From Siphonodentalium dalli (Eukaryota; Mollusca; Scaphopoda; Gadilida; Siphonodentaliidae), in NCBI GenBank assembly GCA_032622095.1, contig CP136064.1, positions 250,480,484-250,544,483 on the forward strand: a DNA stretch of 64,000 bases, read 5' to 3'. Of this stretch, positions 33,384 through 44,955 are shown one piece after another. How positions within the stretch are numbered: the stretch's first letter is position 1; the number at the start of each line of letters is the position of its first letter. The notes beneath the pieces were generated by a model, which did no database searches, had not been told where the DNA came from, and saw nothing but the letters and a program-made list of their open reading frames with translations. The translations under genes and the position numbers were made by a program.

Positions 33384-34974
33384 GTTTAGTCCATCGGCAC
33401 CACACACGGGCTTGTGATACATCATTTTGAAGGTTATGACATTCCGCATCGGATAGGACCCGGTGTGAAGTATACAAATGATGCAAACGATGATTTTTAG
33501 CTGATTAAGTGCCAAAATTCAGCAAAAATCCCTGTTTTTGTAAAATTCGGCAAAATGAGAAATAAAAGTATAGAAACGCGAACATTTTCCGCTAAAATGT
33601 TGTAGTCTATACACCTCTAGACATTTACTATGGTACGATTTCTCTGATATAAAGAAGATTTTTTTTAGATTTATTGTAAAAATAGACAAAACAGCGCAAT
33701 TTTTCATTTTTTTTGCCTCACTTAATGGGCGATAGATCAATATTGTTTTGACCAAGGATATCGTATATAGTCTAGAAACGTGCGGATATATATACCGCAT
33801 ACGACAATATGCTGAATATGCCATCATATTTAACACGTGATGTGTTATGTACGATTATTTCAACCCTCACCCCATAATTCAGCAAAAAATCACTGTTTTA
33901 GGGAAATTCGGCACAAATGAATACAAAAGCACAGATATTCGGAATATGTTTGTGCTATGATATAGCAGGTTACACACTTATAAATACAAAGTAATGAAAT
34001 GCCATGATTGCGGTGATAGATGTAAACATTTCTTAAATTTACGTGGAAAATAGACAAAAAAATCATTCATTTTCAGTTGTTTCGCCCCTCTTAATAGGCG
34101 ATTATTCAGTATTGCAATGAATGGACATCCCGTATATAGTATAAAAACTTGTGGAAATATATACTGCATATGTTTGTAGGATAAAGATGTCATTCTTTGC
34201 CATATATGACATGTGGTGGTAGATTGTGTCACCCCCACCCCAAAATTCAGAAGAAACAAAATCAGTTTTAGAAATTTCGGTATGGCAGAATACAAAAGCA
34301 CAACTCCGATTATTTTGTGCTATTATATTGAAGTCTACCCACTTCGAGATATACATTCTGATAACGTCATGGTATCATTTACAGATGGCAAATTTCGGAG
34401 TTTTCTGATGAAAGTAGACCGAAAATCGTGAAATATAAACTTGTTTGCCCCTCTACATGGGCGATAATTCAATTCCATGTTGAACAATAATCCAGGACAA
34501 ACTCTCAAGCGTTGACGAGACACATAATGCATATGAATGTTTTCGGATTGTATCATCTTCTGTCGCATTTGTTTGGTTACGTTGTTGCACCCATCGCCCC
34601 AACAATACAATACATTGCAAGATGAGACAAACACGGAATATTCCTATACACATTTATGCATTATACACATACCTTATCAAGCTGGGGCGTTTGATAGTTA
34701 CTTGAGATGAAGAAATTACATCATTGTATATGTTTACTTCGCATAATATAGCTTCACAGTTGTATAAGATTATACGTATTGGGAGGTTTAGTTATTGTTA
34801 ATAACCAGGTTCAGCCACAGTACATGTAACTTGTAACGTGTGTTGCCATTACCAACGAAATCACACGACTCACATGACCATTCCACTTACACCATCATTC
34901 AACCGTTTAAACATTTTGTGTCAAATGTGCAGCATTGCGAAATGTGTATCAGTGGGATGTCCAATTTTTATATC
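33384..34974. mobile_element. Left arm of a large palindrome (1.6-kb terminal repeat)
   Basis: Reverse-complementary to 37076-38679 over nearly its whole length with scattered mismatches. The outer end is 'GTTTAGTCCATCGGCACCA' and the inner end 'GTGGGATGTCCAATTTTTAT'. The frames here (60-107 codons) recur in mirror image in the other arm and look like by-products. The arm itself contains three diverged units of ~365 bp, beginning at the 'CCCCAAAATTCAG'-like words at about 33512, 33872 and 34238. Confidence 0.85.
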
Positions 34975-35202
34975 AATCGACGAACCTGTGCTTAGTGAAC
35001 TTTTGTTAAATTCTTCAGCAGCGGTGACCACGCCGTTACTTTTCCCAAATGGGTTGTTGGTACGAACTACTATTATAGTAGTAATATACATATAAGATTT
35101 ACAAGTATAGCTTATGGTAGGCGTATGTGTTTCGTACGGTCTAAACTCATTTTTACAGAATTGACGACTGCGAGTCCATTTGGGAGAAAATAGTGCCGTT
35201 CA

Positions 35203-36255
35203 TTGCATTCAATCTTCTTGCCAATTCATTGGTGGTTTGTATGGTCCAGATATACGCTCAGGGCAAAACAAGCAAGACCGGGCTCTCTCGATGAGAGCAT
35301 AAGACATGCCGTTGAATTAGAGGCTTTTGCCAAGTCTGACAAACATAGGGCTAAATACTATGCTAGGGCAGTACATGAAGCAGACTCAACACAAAGCAAA
35401 AATATAGAGTTTGAAGAACTCAAAAAGATAAGAGATGAACTGAAGCCCCAAACTGGTTCTAATGGGAAAACTCAAAATAGCTCACAACCGTCCCAGATAT
35501 CACAGTCCATCTCTGAGACGAAGGAGATAAAACACATATTGACTGCTGTGAAGAGGTATAAAGGGGAGATTAACAAAGAATGACAAACTTGGAGAACCAA
35601 AACAAGGAGAAAAAGAGTAACACAAATGAGTCCTGTGTGGACTGTCGTTGACGATAGACAGTGGAGACATAATTATAATGATAATCCTGATTATAACACA
35701 AACGAATACAAAGAACGCACCAGATGCAGAACTTCTCACAATCCACGCGACATGTGTCATAATGCCTATCGTGGTAGTGGAGACGAGCAGAACACAAGTG
35801 GACATCGTAACTCCAACGAGTTTGTTAGATACATGTACAGCTCTTCTGAAGAGGGGGGGGGGGGCTATATTTAGATTGCAATATCTATGGGCAGCCAGTT
35901 AGGTTTCTGATTGGTACTGGAACAACAGTTTCCATACTCTCAAAGAAACTGTATGACTACTTATCGGAAGATAAACACCATATGTTACATAAATGATGTA
36001 GCACACGAGCTGCTGATCATTGAGTCCAACGAAACGAAAAAGGCTTACCGAGTTGTATCATCTAACTCATCGGAAACTGTACCAGAGATAGTATCTTCTC
36101 GTCACTTGTCAGAACACATCAACACAAATTCCACAGAAGGAATTGGAACTTTTGACACTGTGGATCACGAGCCCACTTATACCAGGATAAGCACCACGGA
36201 TCAGGCACCAGCTATCGTAGAGAACACAGATATTGGCAGAATATGCCATATGTGA
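35203..36255 (+). pseudogene. Ty3/Gypsy-like gag and protease relic inside the palindrome
   Basis: The frame from 35203 contains a gag-like helix ('SLDESIRHAVELEAFAKSD'), typical of Ty3/Gypsy gag. It is broken by a stop at 35581-35583, and continues in the same frame to 35874. After a poly-G run the frame shifts, and 35871-35996 reads as a retropepsin: 'GQPVRFLIGTGTTVSILS'. The catalytic Asp of the D-T/S-G triad is Gly here, and the frame stops at 35994-35996. A further 114-codon frame (35911-36255) has no domain I recognise. RT, RNase H, integrase and LTRs were not found. It is dead: stop, frameshift and lost active-site residue. Confidence 0.7.
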
Positions 36256-37075
36256 CTCCTGGAAGGTCTGGACATTCACAAATGCTCAGAAAGCTTAACG
36301 AACCTATTATGGGTCTCTATGATCACATGACAATACAGCAGTAGTTTCTGCTACCATAAACAATGGGGATGAGTTTCAAAGAGCTGAACCAAAACCACCC
36401 TATCCTGATGTGAAACCAAATGCACAGGAGAAATATATTCTTCGTGACACATTGGAAGACATACATGGTCAGAGAAATTCGAAATGTAATGACCAAGGGC
36501 TTGGAGATATTACGGCATCTGTTCCTCATCATATTCCAAGAAATATGGCCCAACCCAGAAACGGCGCCATGGTACCCCAAGGGGGATTCAAGGACGATAG
36601 ATAGAATTAAAAAACATCGCAAGGTTGATGACAAGGCTCGATTTGATGGCTGTGACCAAGAAGATCGTGACGCATTAAAACCCCAAATACTGTGGGAAGG
36701 TCCCCATAGGGCAAAGTCGTGGATGATGACTCCCAGATATGAGAGCCACAGAAATACAGTGTATATACTGTTTGTACAGTACTGTTGATGTAAAACAAAT
36801 ATTCTATTATATGATTAAAGGGAAGTGGCAGCAACGGGGGGACATCAAATCCCGGTGGCTGCAGGTTAATTCCAAACACGACCCCTTGGCTCAACTTGCA
36901 GGGTTGAGCCATGAATAGATGTGGTGAGATCGCGAGCTCACCTTAATGGATGTGCCGTATCGTGGGTAGTTCATGCCCATTGGTAGCTAAAACCCTCTAT
37001 GTGTATCGAAGAAGAGTGGCCTAAGCGACCTCATTGGGGAACATTTCTGCACCCAGGTACAAACAAACTATTAAA
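36256..37075. other. Right part of the palindrome spacer
   Basis: Weak frames (36410-36604 and 36420-36788, plus strand) are rich in charged residues and could be more decayed retroelement, but no motif is visible. A small hairpin 'GGCTCAACTTGCAGGGTTGAGCC' lies at about 36889-36911. Confidence 0.35.
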
Positions 37076-38679
37076 ATATAAAAATTGGACACCCCACTGA
37101 TACACATTTCGCAATGCTGCACATTTGACACAAAACGTCTAAACGGTTGTTTGATGGTGTACATGTAAGCGGAATGGTCATGTGAGTCAGATGATTTCGT
37201 TGGTAATGGCAACACACGTTACAAGTTACATGTACTGTGGCTGAACCTGGTTATTAACAATAACTAAACCTCCCAATACGTATAATCTTATACAAATGTG
37301 AAGCTATATTATGCGAAGTAAACATATAAAATGATGTAATTTCTTCAACTCAAGTAACTATATATCAAACGCCTCAGCTTGATAAGGTATGTGTATAATG
37401 CATAAATGTGTATAGGAATATTCCTTGCCTCATCTTGCAATGTATTGTATTGTTGGGGCGATGGGTGCAATATAACGTAACCAAACAAATGCGACAGAAG
37501 ATGATACAATCCGAAAACATTCATATGTGTTATGTGTCTCGTCAACTCTTGAAGTTTGTCCTGGATTATTGTTCAAAATGGAATTGAATTATCACCCATG
37601 TAGAGGGGCAAAACAAGTTTATATTTCACGATTTTCGGTCTACTTTCATCAGAAAACTCCGAAATTTTCCATCTGTAAATGATACCATGACGTTATCAGA
37701 ATGTATATCTCGAAGTGGGTAGACTTCAATATAATAGCACAAAATAATCGGAGTTGTGCTTTTGTATTCTGCCATACCGAAATTTCTAAAACTTATTTTG
37801 TTTCTTCTGAATTTTGGGGTGGGGGTGACACAATCTACCACCACATAGCATCTTTGGCAAAGAATGACATCATTATCTTACACTCATATGCAGTATATAT
37901 TTCCACAAGTTTCTATATTATATACGGGATGTCCATTCAATGCAATACTGAATAATCGCCTATTAAGAGGGGCGAAACAACTGAAAATGAATGATTTTTT
38001 GTCTATTTTTCCACGTACATTTAAGAAATTTTTACATCTATCACCGCAATCGTGGCATTTCATTACTTTGTATTTATAAGTGTGTAACCTGCTATATCAT
38101 AGCACAAACATATCCCGAATATCTGTGCTTTTGTATTCATTTGTGCCGAATTTCCCTAAAACAGTGATTTTTTGCTGAATTTTGGGGTGAGGGTTGAAAT
38201 AATCGTACATAACACATCACGTGTTAAATATGATGGCATATTCAGCATATTGTCGTATGCGGTATATATATCCGCACGTTTCTAGACTGTATACGATATC
38301 CTTGGTCAAAACAATATTGATCTATCGCCCATTAAGTGAGGCAAAAAAAATGAAAAATTTAGCTGTTTTGTCTATTTTTACAATAAATCTAAAAATAATC
38401 TTCTTTATATCAGAGAAATCGTACCACTATCATAGTAAATATCTAGAGGTATGTAGACTACAATATTTTAGCGCAAAATGTTCGCGTTTCTATACTTTTA
38501 TTTCTCCTTTTGCCGAATTTTACAAAAACAGGGATTTTTGCTGAATTTTGGCACTTAATCAGCTAAAAATCATCTTTTGCATCATTTGTATATTTCACAC
38601 CGGGGCCTATCCGATGCGGAATGTCATAACCTTCAAAATGATGTATCAGACGCCCGTGTATGGTGCCGATGGACTAAAC
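37076..38679. mobile_element. Right arm of the large palindrome
   Basis: Mirror of 33384-34974, ending 'TGGTGCCGATGGACTAAAC'. Small indels (about 13 bp net) and scattered substitutions separate the arms, so they are not an assembly copy of each other. The spacer between the arms is ~2.1 kb. Confidence 0.85.
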
Positions 38680-39184
38680 TTTCTGAAATCGGTTCCGTCC
38701 GCTCCACTACTTACTACGTCAATTTATGAAGTCCGCTATTGGTTAGAATGTTCCTCAAACTATCTATGACTCGCTGATATTGATAGTGTAGTGATATACG
38801 GTACACAGTTCGATGCATCTTGTTATCAAATTTCATCGAAATGTGTGACTATAGGTGAACGTTGTCGCCAAGTCATCGTGCAGTTATTACGGGGTCTGCT
38901 ATTGCTGAAAGGTTTCGATCCAACTAGCTGCGATTGTTTCGGATAGTGTGGTGGTGTGCGCCCCCGTTAAGGCTTGAACTGTGTTTACGAGTGACTGCAC
39001 AATTTCACGCTTTACATGTTACCAAAACAGTATGCCATTGAGATGTTTTACTTTTATATGCACATACATTTGAGTTTTAACTGTGACAGCTTTGTTAAAG
39101 GGGATGCCCGATTGATATGTTTTAGAATGGTCGAACTCGTATCTGAAAAGCTCACGCATTTAGTTTTTAATTTTATATTAATTA
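38680..39184. other. Intronic DNA, nothing recognised
   Basis: No domain, hairpin or repeat was seen. Confidence 0.4.
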
Positions 39185-39690
39185 AAGATACGGGCGACGT
39201 TGGCGGTGGGTATGCTGTTAAAATATTCACCCTCCGCCAAAACCCGCCATAACAGAAAGAATAGTAAAAATATAGACAGACTTTGTTCTTATACCAATCA
39301 GAAGTATGGCATAAACAGTATGTTATTGTCATGTTTCCCCCCTTTGTTATGTAAACAAAAGCAAAAAACGTTACGTTACCTGGCTTTTATTTAGATCCGG
39401 ATATGGTAAACATATAGAGCGTTATTTGTTACTGTTTTCCTGGTATGGAAATAAGAAAGAGCATTTATATCATTTGTGTGTGATTAACCAATATAATTGC
39501 GTTGTGTTATGTAGACAGAAGGAGAGAAGCACACCCTCTGTAACATGCGCAGGCTCTTGTTTACGTACACCATCGTACAGTGACGTCTTGACGACAATAT
39601 ACTATTTACGCGATGATTATGTTTGGCATATGAACAAAACTATATATATTTTACTTTTCCTTCTGTTGATGGCGATTTGAACAAATATGA
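39185..39690 (+). repeat. Dispersed repeat family, copy 1 of 3
   Basis: It shares ordered words with 57690-58030 and 63275-63640: 'GTTATGTAAACAAAAGC', 'GGTAAACATA', 'AGAGCGTTATTTGTTACTG', 'GTGTGATTAACCAATATAAT', 'GTTTACGTACACCATCGTAC' and 'GCGATGATTATGTTTGGCAT'. All copies have the same orientation. The short frames inside differ between copies, so it is non-coding. Confidence 0.75.
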
Positions 39691-40057
39691 ATATTTCTGC
39701 AAAGAACGCCGCCTGTGCCTTTATACGACAGGAGGCAGATAACACGTTTGATTCTCTTCAAAATTCAAAGTTTCGTAAGTATTTTCTATCACTTTATGAA
39801 TTGAGGATTTAAGTTTCATCAAAACTACGATCGCAATGCTTATCGGGAAATCATATTGTCACCACAGGAACTTGGCTAAATCTATGGTAAATTAGCAAAT
39901 TAAGAGCAAAAAATTGGTGTTGACACCTGTTGACCCCTGTTATTAGTTCCGGTCTTGATGTTAATTGAAGGTAAACCGTAAAAACAAATACCACAGTCTG
40001 ACAGTTACTGGTTACAGTCTGCCCGTTACTTAATCGGTTTTGTACCGTGGAATACAC

Positions 40058-40220
40058 AACAGTCTGATCGTATGTTTAACAGCCTGACCGTATATATGTT
40101 TAACGGCCTGACCGTATATATGTTTAACAGTCTGATCGTATGTTTAACAGCCTGACCGTATATATGTTTAACAGTCTGATCGTATGTTTAACAGCCTGAC
40201 CGTATATATGTTTAACGGCC
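40058..40220. repeat. Minisatellite of alternating 20- and 24-bp units
   Basis: The unit 'CAGTCTGATCGTATGTTTAA' alternates with 'CAGCCTGACCGTATATATG' plus 'TTTAA'. About seven units in all. The long unit carries an extra TATA compared with the short one. Confidence 0.85.
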
Positions 40221-41240
40221 AACATAACGTTGGCAGCGATGTTGCACGGTATGACACCGTTAGACTGACGTGCTTCGTTCTAACAGATATAGTGCTATAG
40301 CTACAGCGAAATAACTAAATCCAAACTCCAAACAACGCCCTCTACGCTATCGCTGCGATATATCACTGCCACAATGAGTGTACTTTGCAGACGATAAATC
40401 TATTTTTACATATCGTCGCGGAACTGTATTTACTACTATTTAGTCACCTATTATCTTGTTTTGACCAACAATTTTTTTTTAAAGTTTGCAATAATGGCAA
40501 TTCTTTCGGTATTGATAAGAATAATATGAACTGAGCCAGACATAGACAATTTAAATCCTAAAACATTAGAACTAAAACACGTAAGAATTCCTGACCAATT
40601 AATGTCATTATGGCAGTGATATATCAGCGGAGCGATGGGAGATAACTCTGCCTGGAGTTTGAACTAAATCGTATTTCACTGTAGCTTCGATGAGATACAC
40701 ACGGACGATCAACGTTTCGGTATTTTTTCCGGTATTTTATAGCAAGCTTATAATAAATACTTATCGATTAGTAGTTATCCCATAGGAAATGAACAAACGA
40801 CCATAGTTAGTTGGAACTTACAACATTTCCAACCAATAAATAGGACTACTTCCGATCTATTAGTATCGGTCATCTGCTTATTTCCTGAAAACCCCTCCAG
40901 GTGAATAATAGACCATTCCAATGTATACGTTTATAACTGGGTGGGAGAATCCATTAGTATAGAATTAGTATTATAATTATGGATATGTTTACATGGATGG
41001 GATGTTCACGTGGGATTTCTAACTGCACCCCCCCCCACCCGTGAACCAGGACAAACTCAGAAGATCGCATAATTCAATTTGCACCCGCTCATCTCGGCTT
41101 TGAAGTTCCCACCCGTACCTTACCTGACTTGATTGTGTTTATTGACTTGAATTTTGATTATATACCGGGTGGCAGGGACCTGTATATAGTGGATTTGTTT
41201 ATAGGTGATTGAACCCTGCAAAATCCTAAAAGATATCGGT
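40221..41240. other. Intronic DNA with a piggyBac-like relic
   Basis: 40752-40975 matches the element at 17701-18194 ('AGTAGTTATCCCATAGGAAATG', 'AATAAATAGGACTACTTCC', 'GGGTGGGAGAATCCATTAGTATAG') but lacks clean CCC/TTAA ends. A poly-C run lies near 41027. Nothing else was recognised. Confidence 0.55.
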
Positions 41241-41489
41241 CTAACTTCATGCTAATTATTCAGGCCTCGATTTGTTGGCCCCTATGTAAGAACAGTTTGA
41301 AATCTGAACCTGAAAAAACTGCACAAAAAATCCTAACATCCGGATTGCCTCCATGCATGCAGCTCTTGGTGTGTTGGAAATATCCACCTGACACCCCCGC
41401 CCCCAAGGCTGGACAAATCCCAACTAATGCCCATTTCAAACCAATATTTTGACCAAAAGTAGGAAGATATGGAACTGCTGGTATAAAAA

Positions 41490-41610
41490 CAATGAATTCC
41501 ACATACATATTACTGGTTGGAAAATCAAATTAAGAGAACAATTTCAACCTATTGTTGGTCTGAAATTAATAATTAATATTGTGTCAGGTATGAAATGTCC
41601 AACTTTTGAA
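41490..41610 (+). repeat. Copy of the 'GGTTGGAAAATCA' dispersed repeat
   Basis: 'TACTGGTTGGAAAATCAAAT', 'CAATTTCAACCTATTGTTGG' and 'TCTGAAAT' are in the same order as at 28740-28810 and 56128-56205. Confidence 0.6.
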
Positions 41611-41752
41611 TATATTGACCGCAGACGAGGTGGGGTAAAACACACGATGTCACATGTCGCCATACCCCTGTATGTCTGGTAGCCAGACACATGCTATATA
41701 TACACACCACAGCCACATGAACCAAACCAAATCCATAACTCTACAAGAACAG

Positions 41753-41985
41753 TATGAGTTGGTCATTCGTGAAACCAATATATTTTATATTCTATAATTA
41801 CAATCATGGGTATAATATATGATCTTGAGCGCGTTACACTTCTGACTATGGTGTTCTAAGAAATATGGTGTTCGGTTTAAGAACACCATAATCAGAAATG
41901 GTAACGCACTCAAGATCATATATTATACCCATGATTGTAAATATAGAATATATAATATATTGGTTTCACGAATGACCAACTCATA
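41753..41985. mobile_element. 233-bp palindromic MITE
   Basis: The left arm 'TATGAGTTGGTCATTCGTGA' through 'ATGATCTTGAGCGCGTTAC' is mirrored on the right; the centre is near 41869. Half copies lie at 48840-48908 and 49236-49345, with 'GAATTCTGAG' just before the shared part. It has no coding capacity. Confidence 0.85.
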
Positions 41986-42476
41986 GAATTAATCGCCTTG
42001 CACTTCTTGGCATCCAAATAACAATTGAAATTGAAATTGAAATTCCCAACTACACCTTTTACCGGACTCGGCCTCTGGGTCGCAGTTCGACTTTTAATCC
42101 GTCAAAAAATTCCATTCTATAAATAAAACGCCCATGCATGCACCCCCTGTAATTAAGAAACAGCGAAACATTATACACGCGGAACGCGGAATAAAACTGC
42201 ACATGGGGTATAGATGCATATGGGGTATAGATCGGGGTGGGTGACGTGGGTCAGTCATACTATCGGTAAGAAAAAATTCAACGGTTGAAAATTTCATAAT
42301 GCAATCAATTGCCAATATGTACAATAGATGTTTGCCCGAAGCAAGTCACTTGAACCTGTACGACCATACTGGTCTGAGCGAGCTCAATCATCGCGATCTA
42401 AACCGTCGCGTTCTCCCGGCTGTAATCTTTGCTGCAATAAAATATCGCCGTAAATATGCAGCTTAAATATACCTAC

Positions 42477-42734
42477 CATACACACACTTCACGGGATATA
42501 AGGTTCCGTGATATAGTGTCTGATCACAGATGAGGTTAGTGTCTTGCTGATAGTAACCCGAGTAGACTGAGTCATACGTCGTACATGATAGACCTGAGTT
42601 GTCCCAGTAAAATGTGACACAATCATCATCATCATCGCAGGCAGTGCGACAAGCGTCATAGCTTGTCAGAGGCGTCGTATCACCGAGACTGCCATCGGCG
42701 ACAACGCAATTTGCCATCTCCACACAGGAATTGG
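42477..42734 (-). CDS. Second PAN/Apple-like exon of the minus-strand lectin gene
   Basis: An 86-codon exon, phase 1-1: strong acceptor (TTATTTCCTTCACTTACAG just upstream) and donor 'TATG|GTAGGTATA'. It encodes eight Cys with spacing C-x5-C-x18-C-x3-C-x5-C-x11-C-x18-C-x13-C, and 'SGYYQQDTNLIC' near the end. Up to the seventh Cys the spacing is identical to the exon at 59060-59308, which also has 'DGYYQQSENLNC', so one is a duplicate of the other. A run of five Asp sits between Cys 4 and Cys 5. The fold is called PAN/Apple-like from the C-x3-C, x5-C, x11-C pattern and aromatic strands; a DUF-type variant is possible. It is extracellular and lies between the lectin domain and the stalk. Confidence 0.75.
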
Positions 42735-43950
42735 CTGTAAGTGAAGGAAATAAGTGTGGTTATAGTACAAGCAAAGTTCTTTACAATAATGAATCGAGTC
42801 GTCAGACGAGATTAATTCTGCTAACGAACTCTGGCTAACAGTGGGTTTATCTAACAATAGCCAAACGCTGTTTTATCAACGGGTGTGGTTTATTCACAAT
42901 AAACTTTGCAGATGTATAGTTCATGCAATCTCATGGCTGCCACCATGCATATATGGCCCACATAGATATATATATATATATATCTATGTTATATAATCAT
43001 TATCTTTCATATCTTAAATTATTTTTTGGTAGAGCTACAATGCGATTTCTGATTTCTTTTATGAAACCTCAGTAATAATATACTAAGAAAGTCACTTATT
43101 TTTTAAATGCCTCCGGCAATTTGATTGGCCGCTAAATTTTGAAGCTCGGAAAGCTGATTTTATTTTTAACCTCAATGGGATCCGATGAATATAATGTTTA
43201 CCTTATGTGGATATAATAATTAACCATTTCTACATGTATACTGAAGCATCGTTTATCACTAGGGTTATCCCATATGACATGTTCAGATAATACGTTCAAC
43301 AACAAAAACAATTTACAACTTATTATCTAAACAATTCCCTCATTAAATAGGGCTCCTTCCAGGGGGTCAGGAACAATCTCCAGAATACAAGGTTGAAAGT
43401 GTTTTCCTGTTCGATCTCGGACACCCGCCCTCCAGCACAAGTTTATTTCCAAGGGTAACAGGGGACACACCCATAAAGTTTGATGAAAAATGGTGAAAAT
43501 AGCCGGATAAGGCAGACAAAGGATGTAAAATATTTGTAACAACCATTCGGATGAAATTCCAATCTTGAAAACTCAATGAAAAGCACCAGAAATCTCCGAA
43601 AATCATAAAACACTCATTAATTAAACTTGTCAAAAAGGGGTCAGCACCCATACCCATTGGTAAGGTAACCTACACCAATACATGTGCATACATGTATCAG
43701 ATAAGTGTTGGGAGCAGCGTATTCTTTCACCAACAATTAATTGAAGAACACACTGCCAACATACTTTGCAAAGGGATTGTTGTGCGCTTAATGCTCTCAA
43801 CAACCAAATATGCACAGCCCTATTGTTACGGGCGGAGTTTCACAGAAACTTTTCGGCAACGTGCTCAGTGGATTAGCGGGCATCGACACTAACTGTCGAA
43901 AAACTACACCGGTGTAATCCTTTAATTGGACATCAAAGCCGAATACTCAC
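42735..43950. other. Intron between the PAN-like and lectin exons
   Basis: It holds a perfect small palindrome of TA repeats (42960-42988), a decayed piggyBac-like relic (43243-43365, 'TTATCCCATATGACATG', 'CTCATTAAATAGGGCTCCTTC') and otherwise unremarkable AT-rich DNA. Confidence 0.5.
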
Positions 43951-44174
43951 TTGTTTCCTTCATGCATATATAGCCGTAATAAGAATCACATCTTTCTGTG
44001 TAGAACATATGCTTGTCGGAAGTGTCGCTCAACTCAACCACGACGCAGTCTTCTGTTCCAGGGTTATCAGGTTCATTTGGCGCCCATTTTGGTGGATGTG
44101 TCATAGTGGGACTGGGTCCTGTCCACATGTATATTGATGAGTAATATTTAAGGCCGATCCATAGCTTGGTCCCA
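43951..44174 (-). CDS. C-type lectin domain, second exon
   Basis: A 224-nt exon, phase 2 start (AG|T joins to 51869) and phase 1 end, donor 'ACAA|GTGAGT'. It reads 'SGTKLWIGLKYYSS', then 'PPKWAPNEPDNPGTEDC', then 'MFYTERCDSYYGYICMK'. The WIGL core, the E-D-C and Y-x-C pairs and the W-to-C spacing are typical of the C-type lectin fold. The Ca/sugar loop reads EPD in place of EPN or QPD, and the usual W-N-D before the third Cys is Y-T-E, so classical mannose or galactose binding cannot be assumed. The acceptor is 'TTTTCGAACAG' with a branch-like 'CTGACTAAC' ~25 nt upstream. Confidence 0.8.
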
Positions 44175-44264
44175 CTGTTCGAAAATACATCAATGTTAGT
44201 CAGTCTTATTAAAGGCCCACTTAATTTCCGAACCCCCAGATCACATTATATAAAGTATATGCCA

Positions 44265-44955
44265 TCTATTATATATTTTGAAAGATCTGTGTGTGTGTGT
44301 GTGTGTATCTGTCTGTGTGTAATCGATGGACTCGAAAATGGCCCAGCCGATTTCGATGAAACTTGGTATGTGGGGGTATTTTCGGGTCAGGAGTAACATA
44401 GGCCTATTGATTTTCAGATCCGAGGTCAACTTTTCACGTGCCGAGGTCAAATCTGTTTTTACGCCGTTTTGCGCTAATATATTTCAGTTCGGTGCTCACA
44501 AATCGATTCGATATAGCGCGAATAATAAATTGCCAGTCATATAATTTGCACGGTTAGAATCTGTGGCGCTTCATCTTTCCACCTTTCTACCTTAATTATC
44601 GGGAAGAACGCAGGACCATGCTTCGCTCATCGAAAATCATTGCGTAAATATATTACGCCATCAACATATCGTGACGTGATCGCGTTAACTCTTAACCGAC
44701 CGATGTCGCGTTAACTCATCACCGGCCGAGGTATCCGCAAATGACATTGGGCTATATATCTCGAAAACGGGTGGAGCTATCGACTTGAAATTTGGTATGT
44801 GAATGTATCTTGCCCCGGATACGAATTTTATCGGGTCGCCGAGCCCGTGCGACGCCAGCTTCGCGCATGCGCAGACCAGATCTCGGAAACGGGTGGAGCA
44901 ATCGACTTGAAATTTGGTTTTTGAATAGCCCGGACGAAGTCGGGTCACCTTCTAG
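44265..44955 (+). mobile_element. Helitron-type non-autonomous element, first of a tandem pair
   Basis: It starts 'TCTATTATATATTTTGAAAG', which fits the Helitron 5' form (TC, here TCTATTATA). It ends with a short hairpin 'CCCGGACGAAGTCGGG' followed by 'TCACCTTCTAG', the CTAG 3' end. The bases outside are A on the left and, after the second unit, T on the right, as expected for Helitron insertion between A and T. A GT microsatellite follows the 5' end. It has no Rep/helicase coding. 691 bp. Confidence 0.75.

Noticed and set aside
33519-34653. Mirror-image frames of 60-107 codons in the palindrome arms, alike at 37345-38544
   Set aside because: Conservation of the peptides is explained by the inverted repeat itself; the frames overlap on both strands and have no domains.
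36410-36788. Charged frames that might be a retroelement integrase
   Set aside because: No HHCC or DDE pattern visible; left as unassigned spacer.
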